Positions 58,133-64,000 of a stretch of 64,000 nt of DNA are shown in pieces; positions within the stretch are counted from its first letter, which is position 1; the number at the start of each line of letters is the position of its first letter. Source of the stretch: Batkoa obscura (lineage: Eukaryota; Entomophthoromycota; Entomophthoromycetes; Entomophthorales; Batkoaceae); contig JASVEC010000010.1 of the NCBI GenBank assembly GCA_030770535.1, positions 620,001 to 684,000 on the forward strand, given 5' to 3'. The translations under genes were made by a program, and so were the position numbers. Below the pieces are notes generated by a model, which was given only the letters and a program-made list of their open reading frames with translations, was not told where the DNA came from and did not search any database.

Positions 58133-61100
58133 ATGCTCTCAAGTAGCTCAATAAAAAACGCAATGAGTATCAACTTACATCCAGAGAATGAGCTTGAAAT
58201 TAGCAATGAAGTTGATTATTTTAAGGTAAAATTGGCCCAACTTACTTCTGTAGGAGAAACCTAACTATTTTTGAAAAATATAGAAATTTGAACTTGAGCT
58301 ACAAAAAAATCATTACAAACATGGACTTCAATTAGCAAGAAATAATAATGATAGAAAGAGAGACTCTTACAACTCTGGGAATCAAGTGAAGCTTGAAGGC
58401 ACAAAGAGGGCAGGGCGTCCAAGGAGTGCCACCATGCCAACCAATAAACTAGACTGGCTAAATTTAAACTTCGATCATTTTGTTAATGAGATGATAAAAA
58501 AACATACTTATACTTCACTGATATGGTATAAAGACTTAAAGCCAAAAGGTAGTTTATTGACGATATTAAATTTTAGGACTAATAGGGTTTTTAGAACATA
58601 AAGTTTATGTTGGTTATGACGAAGATTTTGGTCCTTTGTTTGTAACTTTATATTCTCAAGATAGTAGTCATGTAGTTTATTTATACTCTAATTGGGTATG
58701 ACTTATTAAATATAAAATATTAAATATTAAAAAAAGGATGAATTTAGGGTAGCTCCAAAGTGGTAGTTGATAATGCAATGATAACACCTTCAAGTGTTAA
58801 TATTACGCAGTCATTGACACCAAGAGCCTATAAAATTATCTTATTTTTAGCATTTGAAAAGTATTTGGAAGAACTTGAAAATCAACAGTTTAGCTTAAAG
58901 TCTTGGCAACAATCTATCGATTTCCTATCGCCGTGTTATGGGGACAATTTGTACAAGTTTGCTAATGATAAAAGAGGATATCAAAGAGATTTTTTGCAAG
59001 ATATTGATTCAAGCGTCACTTTATTTCAGTTAATTAAAAGTGATCTACCTAGATTTGTTGGACAGTTGGAATTGGTTGAAAATGAACAACTTGAAAGAAC
59101 CTTAAAAAATCTTGATAGAAAAATTGTATGTAGCTTTATTTTTATAAGTATAAATTTAATAAAAGAAATGATATTTTTAGATGCAAAAAAGTGTTACTGT
59201 TGATGTTATAATTCACCACTCTGGACTAAATAGAACAATGGGTAACTATTAATTTTTTTTAAATAGAATTTATAAATATTATTATAGAACAAAGAGATAC
59301 TTTCAATGCCTTTATTAAAATATGTGGCGAACCTTTAGTCCAAAACGGCTCTTCAATTACTCGTGAAGAGCTTATCAACCCAACTATCATTAGTGAAACA
59401 TCCGATGATCCGACTCAAGTAAATCTTATTTTAATTAATATTTGACTTATTTTATTCTTTAGCTTATTGCAAGAAGAAGAATCATCTTCCAGGAATTATT
59501 AGATTCTGAAACAAAATATGTTAATAAATTAAAGGCTATTGTTGAGGTAATAAAAAACACGAAATTATAGCAAATATCAACATTAACAATAGATTTATTA
59601 GGTATTTATCAAACCATTAAGAAATTTAGCTGACAAAGGAAGTAATTTAATACGTCATTATGATATTAAAGCTACCTTTCAATACATCGAAGATATCCTT
59701 GAAGTCAATCAAGCATTTTTATTGGACTTACAATCCTATGACCCAGAAACCTCAAATTTAGGGGAAATCTGTTTGAAACATGTATTATAATTATTTACTA
59801 CTAGTTAATATGACTTATTAATTCGTCACAGGCCAAAACATTTGAAATATATGAACCCTATATATCAGGGTATCGATATTCCTTAGAGTATAATGTTACA
59901 TTAGAACGTAAAAACAACTTTTATTATAATTTTGTTATGGTAAATTAATTATTATATAATTAAAATTAAAAATTAAAATTTTTATAAAGAAAGCAAGGGA
60001 TCACCCGGAATGTTTCAAATTGGCACTCAAAGATTTATTAGTTATGCCAGTACAAAGGGTGCCACGATACAATTTACTCTTTTCAGGTAATATAAACATA
60101 TTTAACTTTAACTTTAAACTCACTCTTTAAGATTATCTCCGATTTACGCCAAAGGATGATCCAGAATATGATGGACTATATAAAGCCTTAGTTAAAATCA
60201 ATGAAATAAGCTATTTAGCATCTCATCGATTATCTGAAAAAGCAGAAGAGCTCTCAAGGCTTTTATTTTCAATAGCAGATTGTCCAGTAACTTTTATACT
60301 AATTTTAAGTTTGAAAACCAAACTTACATTTATTTTAGCCTAAAATCATGAGTTCTTCAAGGCATTTCGTTACCCAATTTGATTGTATTGAAGCGGATAT
60401 CACCACACTTTCAGGCCAAGATAATATCACTTTATTTTTACTAAGTGATTGTTTGATCATTACTAAGCGTAATAAGGATAGTAGTAGTACTAAAAAGAAA
60501 TCGTTTCACTTTATTTCATGGATCGATCTAAATGGGTTAGAAGTTTTAGATGCTGAGCCCTATGGTAAGTTATAACTACAAAAAATTACATCATAAAATA
60601 TTTATTTTTATTTTAGGTAACATGCATGCACTTTATTTTAAAGGTTCGCTTGAATATAGTGAAGATTTATACTGGGATCATCAAGAGATTCATATGTTTT
60701 CAACTATAGATGCATCAGATAAAGCTAGATTTTATAATGAACTTGTTACTACTACTGCAATTTGTAAAGCAAAAAGTAAATCTAAAATAAGCTAATATTA
60801 TATATTTAAATTAACTTGTTTCAAAGAAAATGGAAGCTCATGTTATCATCATTCAATTAAAGATATTGATTTGTTTTTTAATATTTATAAACCTGAGTTG
60901 TACGAACAGAGTTTACATAAGGTAATTAAATTTTAGATATTTTGATTTTGATAATTTATTTTAAATAAAGAGTGATATTGCACTTCATTATGTTGAAGAT
61001 TCAGCAATAGCTATTCCTAGTTATTTTGAAAAAGCATCACCAGCTCTTGTTAGTGGAATGATAAAAGCAAGAGATTGTCGATTTAGGTAGAACAATTCAT

Positions 61101-61919
61101 AACAATAGTGATAGCAGTTTATTGATATTTGTTTAGTTGTTGTTTTAGAAGTCGACCTAAATGTGATAACATATTGGAACACATCCCAGAAGATTATCAA
61201 AGTTATTTTTTAAATGAAAGTAATTTATTAGAGGCCAACAATTTCCAGCTACCCTTTTTATTCCAAGATACTTTTTATCAGTCGAGTAAATTATTTTTAT
61301 TTTTATTTTTGCATACTGATTTAATATTTGTTTACTATTCTTTGTAGTTTTGCTTTATAAAATGGCACTTAAAACATGTCTTAACAACCAATTAAAACTA
61401 CAAACGTATCATCGAGTGCTATTAGAGAGTCTATATGGGCTTCATTTTCCAAACTCAAAGTCAAGCCATTATTATTTATCCAAGATTCGTACCTTTTCTC
61501 ACAAATTAAAAGGGGACAAATTCATTTTAGTATCTAACGGTTTAGCTAATGTTAATACCATTGTGCGTAAATTACCTTATAAACAAGCACAGCATCAACT
61601 TGGTACGAATAGTTCTGAACATTATCGTGAGTTAGGGACTAAAACTCGATCTTTAACTGATCCTTTAAGATCTTTTCCTTCAATGATGGATAAAATTTCA
61701 GCTACTGCTAGAAAGGTTACACCGACTAAAATTAAGATCCCTAAACCAGGAGTTGCTACACCTATGTTAAGTCCCATTTCACCACTGAGTCCAGTTATCT
61801 CTGTTAAGTCATCCAAAGAAAGTATGAAAGAACCCCAAAAAGAAACTAGTTCATCCGCAGGTCGTAAAAAGCGTAGTTCTTTTATTAAGGTTACTCGTTT
61901 CTTTTCTTGGAATAGATGA
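58133..61919 (+). CDS. Dbl-family RhoGEF (DH-PH) with long C-terminal extension
   Basis: Seventeen exons: 58133-58225, 58284-58548, 58577-58695, 58748-59125, 59181-59241, 59288-59418, 59463-59546, 59602-59781, 59832-59939, 59990-60086, 60132-60286, 60339-60564, 60617-60775, 60827-60921, 60971-61086, 61137-61285 and 61348-61919; 995 residues. The DH domain (about 350 to 530) begins RRRIIFQELLDSETKYVNKL and holds the signature VMPVQRVPRYNLLFSDYL. A PH-like domain (about 545 to 690) follows (ITLFLLSDCLIITKRNK). An N-terminal module of 345 residues has no clear family. The C-terminus ends in a basic stretch (GRKKRSSFIKVTRFFSWNR) that could bind acidic membranes. The start is the first ATG in frame after a likely 5' UTR acceptor, and is less certain than the rest. 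Confidence 0.87.
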
Positions 61920-62148
61920 AAATTAAGCTAACAAATTTTATTAAAAACTAATCTTGTGATATCTATTATGTTTTAACAGTCTAATAAAATTTTTAAATTA
62001 AAAATAAACTGAATAAAAAGTTTACTCTTTAATAATTAATTTGAAAGTTGAGCTGTAAAAGAATACATACAAGAGTAAACTATTCATTAGAGAACAAGGG
62101 ATAAGTAACAGCAAACAAAATAACATGGAAATAAATTACCCACTAAAA

Positions 62149-64000
62149 CTAATGGAATAGGTCAAATCGAACTTTGTTCTTGCTTTTAGAAAAGCAATTC
62201 AATACATCTTTTTCATTTTTAATTAATGTGTAGAACTTTTCATACTCATGGTTCAACGCTTTATCTTTAATTACTTTACTAAATGTTGGATTTTTACACA
62301 TATTTTTTGATACTAAGTAAAACAAGGCCAATGAAAACGTTACTTGTCCTGTAATCCAAGAACTCTGTTTAAGTGTAATGAAATGGTTAATTCCCAGGAT
62401 GATTGTTTTAGATATATGCTCTGGTTGATCATATTTGGGTATATGTCGAATAAGAAATAATAAGCATCTTGATACCAACCCTAATCGCATATTATAATGT
62501 GTATCCGTACCAATAACAATATCATATGTTATTACTTTGGCTGCTTCTTCAATAGCTAGTTTCATATACTTACTATGCAACTTATTCTTTTCCGGCTCTG
62601 TATTGGTTCTAAAATAAAGTACTAAAGAATAGACCCAATAAATACCATAAATGGAACGAAATAAGATAAAGTGAGCATGACGTTCCAAAATATGATGTAA
62701 CTCCTTAGGAGTACTTGCTTTGAGACATAAAAGTTTATTGGAATAATAGGTGCCTTTTTTACGTAAAATTTCTGTTACTTCATCGATGTGCTTATAAATC
62801 ACTGAAGGCATTAATTGTTGGTGCATTGCTTGAATCCGCCATAGATTGATTAAATTGAATGTTTCGCCTTGTTGACTAGTACTTTCTGCTGTTATTAAGC
62901 AGCAGTAATCAGAAACGGTCCATAAATTTAAATTCATTTTCATTGTTTTTAAATATTGTTTATATACTGCTTTTGTGCTCGCTGTCTTATATGGTTTTGC
63001 TCCATTAAGTGATACTAAACAAGGTACATCACACGACCAATTTAGTATATAGCTTAGATGAGTGATTGAGGTATAAGCCAATTTCCTTTCAAGTATCAAG
63101 TTACTATCTAAATGCGTTGGTGAGCCACGATGTAATCCAAGTGAATAGGACATATCTATAGCAACTGTATGAAGGTACCATAAACAAGATCTTACCCAAC
63201 CATAGGATTGTAAGCCTAAAGCGATGATAAGAAAAGCTTGTAAAGTATCAAATTGATTTAATGAATATTGTTTTTTAAACAAGCTATGTACTTTATACTC
63301 AAGGTATAGCTTTAAGGTGTTATTGAAAGTGTTGGATTCTAGATGAGATATACCAGAGAGATAAACAGAACACAAAACGAGTTCAGTTCTAGGTCTAGAA
63401 AAAAAGGATTTTTTTGTAAAGAGAGGTATGAAAGGGTTAACAAATTTAAAAAAAGCGTCGATACAATCCGAATAAATACCCTTAATAGTAGATGTATTAA
63501 AATTGGGTTCTTTAATCAATAATGGAACTTTATTTTTTATTTTTGTTATATTATCAAACTTTTTTATTACTTCCATAAAGATGATATCGTTATCACCATT
63601 ATCTTTTAAAGTTGGAAACTCAAATAATGCTAAAAAATTATTGATAATCCTTTTCCTCGGGAAGGAGTTAACAATGTTTAGAAATTCTTTAATTACTTGT
63701 GTTTCATCCGACACCACTTTAAAAAAAGTATGTTTAAAACTTGTTGGCTTCGTAATCAACTGGTTTAATTTATTCTGTTGATTTCCATTTTCTTTGGCAT
63801 CTTCTTTATAGTCTAATATAACAAACTCTTCTTTATTTTGTATCTTAAAACTATTGATATATCTTTCTACTTCTGGTTTGATCTTTTTATGTGTCTTTAA
63901 TGCCCGCTCATAATTACATTCAATATCCAAGTGTTCACATGATTTACAAATCGGTATATCTCTAGAGCATCCTAATCCTCTTTTTGCGCATTGATCACAA
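62149..64000 (-). CDS. Zn2Cys6 transcription factor, partial (5' end beyond window)
   Basis: The frame runs from 64000 down to a stop at 62149 and stays open at the window edge. At the edge the protein reads CDQCAKRGLGCSRDIPICKS then CEHLDIEC, a complete Cys-x2-Cys-x6-Cys-x6-Cys-x2-Cys-x6-Cys cluster of the Gal4 type, binding two zinc ions. Only the residues before the first Cys are missing. The rest fits the fungal-specific transcription factor middle region: SDCIDAFFKFVNPFIPLFTK, a long helical stretch with MDIECNY, and AVYKQYLKTMKMNLNLWTVS. No second domain is seen. It is convergent with the RhoGEF gene, with 229 bases between stop codons. Its target genes cannot be inferred. Confidence 0.85.
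   Translation of the reverse strand, partial: CDQCAKRGLGCSRDIPICKSCEHLDIECNYERALKTHKKIKPEVERYINSFKIQNKEEFVILDYKEDAKENGNQQNKLNQLITKPTSFKHTFFKVVSDETQVIKEFLNIVNSFPRKRIINNFLALFEFPTLKDNGDNDIIFMEVIKKFDNITKIKNKVPLLIKEPNFNTSTIKGIYSDCIDAFFKFVNPFIPLFTKKSFFSRPRTELVLCSVYLSGISHLESNTFNNTLKLYLEYKVHSLFKKQYSLNQFDTLQAFLIIALGLQSYGWVRSCLWYLHTVAIDMSYSLGLHRGSPTHLDSNLILERKLAYTSITHLSYILNWSCDVPCLVSLNGAKPYKTASTKAVYKQYLKTMKMNLNLWTVSDYCCLITAESTSQQGETFNLINLWRIQAMHQQLMPSVIYKHIDEVTEILRKKGTYYSNKLLCLKASTPKELHHILERHAHFILFRSIYGIYWVYSLVLYFRTNTEPEKNKLHSKYMKLAIEEAAKVITYDIVIGTDTHYNMRLGLVSRCLLFLIRHIPKYDQPEHISKTIILGINHFITLKQSSWITGQVTFSLALFYLVSKNMCKNPTFSKVIKDKALNHEYEKFYTLIKNEKDVLNCFSKSKNKVRFDLFH

Noticed and set aside
61622-61816. 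64-codon minus-strand frame inside the RhoGEF last exon
   Set aside because: Antisense shadow of a long real exon.
1-64000. A biosynthetic or defence gene cluster
   Set aside because: Genes belong to unrelated housekeeping pathways on both strands; no core synthase, toxin or co-regulated block is visible.

Overview
The window is 64 kb of very AT-rich nuclear DNA from a fungus. Almost every gene is split by introns of about 45 to 65 bases with GTAAG/GTAAA-type donors and AG acceptors; up to 19 exons per gene were traced, and every multi-exon model listed here sums to a whole number of codons. Fungal markers are an Atg22-family vacuolar permease, a Zn2Cys6 transcription factor, an Rco1/PHF12-type double PHD protein and a fungal CHY zinc-finger protein. 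Low GC with dense short introns suits an early-diverging lineage (Zoopagomycota such as Conidiobolus-like fungi, or relatives), but the sequence alone does not fix the species.

Layout from left to right: tRNA-Gln(CUG); exopolyphosphatase (PPX1/Prune type); a divergent pair of dynein light chain LC8 and mitochondrial ribosomal protein uL23m; tRNA-Gly(GCC); DEAD-box helicase MAK5/DDX24; CLPTM1; a 59-residue Gly-rich secreted peptide; CHY zinc-finger protein; TatD nuclease; actin-related protein Arp4; NatA subunit NAA15; a small secreted protein; ER co-chaperone DNAJC3; very-long-chain 3-ketoacyl-CoA reductase; RidA; TBC1D13-like RabGAP; Rco1-like PHD protein; a secreted S9 (DPP5-like) peptidase homologue that has lost its catalytic triad; tRNA-Val(AAC); a small AT-hook protein with a 4-base microexon; Atg22; a BAR-PH-ArfGAP-ANK protein; VAMP7-like R-SNARE; proteasome alpha4; RhoGDI; RhoGEF; and the 3' part of a Zn2Cys6 transcription factor running off the right edge.

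The genes are mostly core cell biology: membrane traffic (VAMP7, ArfGAP, TBC RabGAP, RhoGDI and RhoGEF), protein quality control (DNAJC3, proteasome, NatA), chromatin (Arp4, Rco1-like) and ribosome or RNA work (MAK5, uL23m, tRNAs). They are not arranged as an operon or a biosynthetic cluster.

Between genes lie at least 13 copies of one roughly 105-bp inverted-repeat element (a MITE-like family with ends reading ATATGGGGATGT), several as inverted pairs, together with microsatellites and a few decayed coding fragments. The most notable items are the triad-less DPP5-like protein, the 4-nt microexon, the MITE family, and a CCAAT-rich divergent promoter between proteasome alpha4 and RhoGDI.
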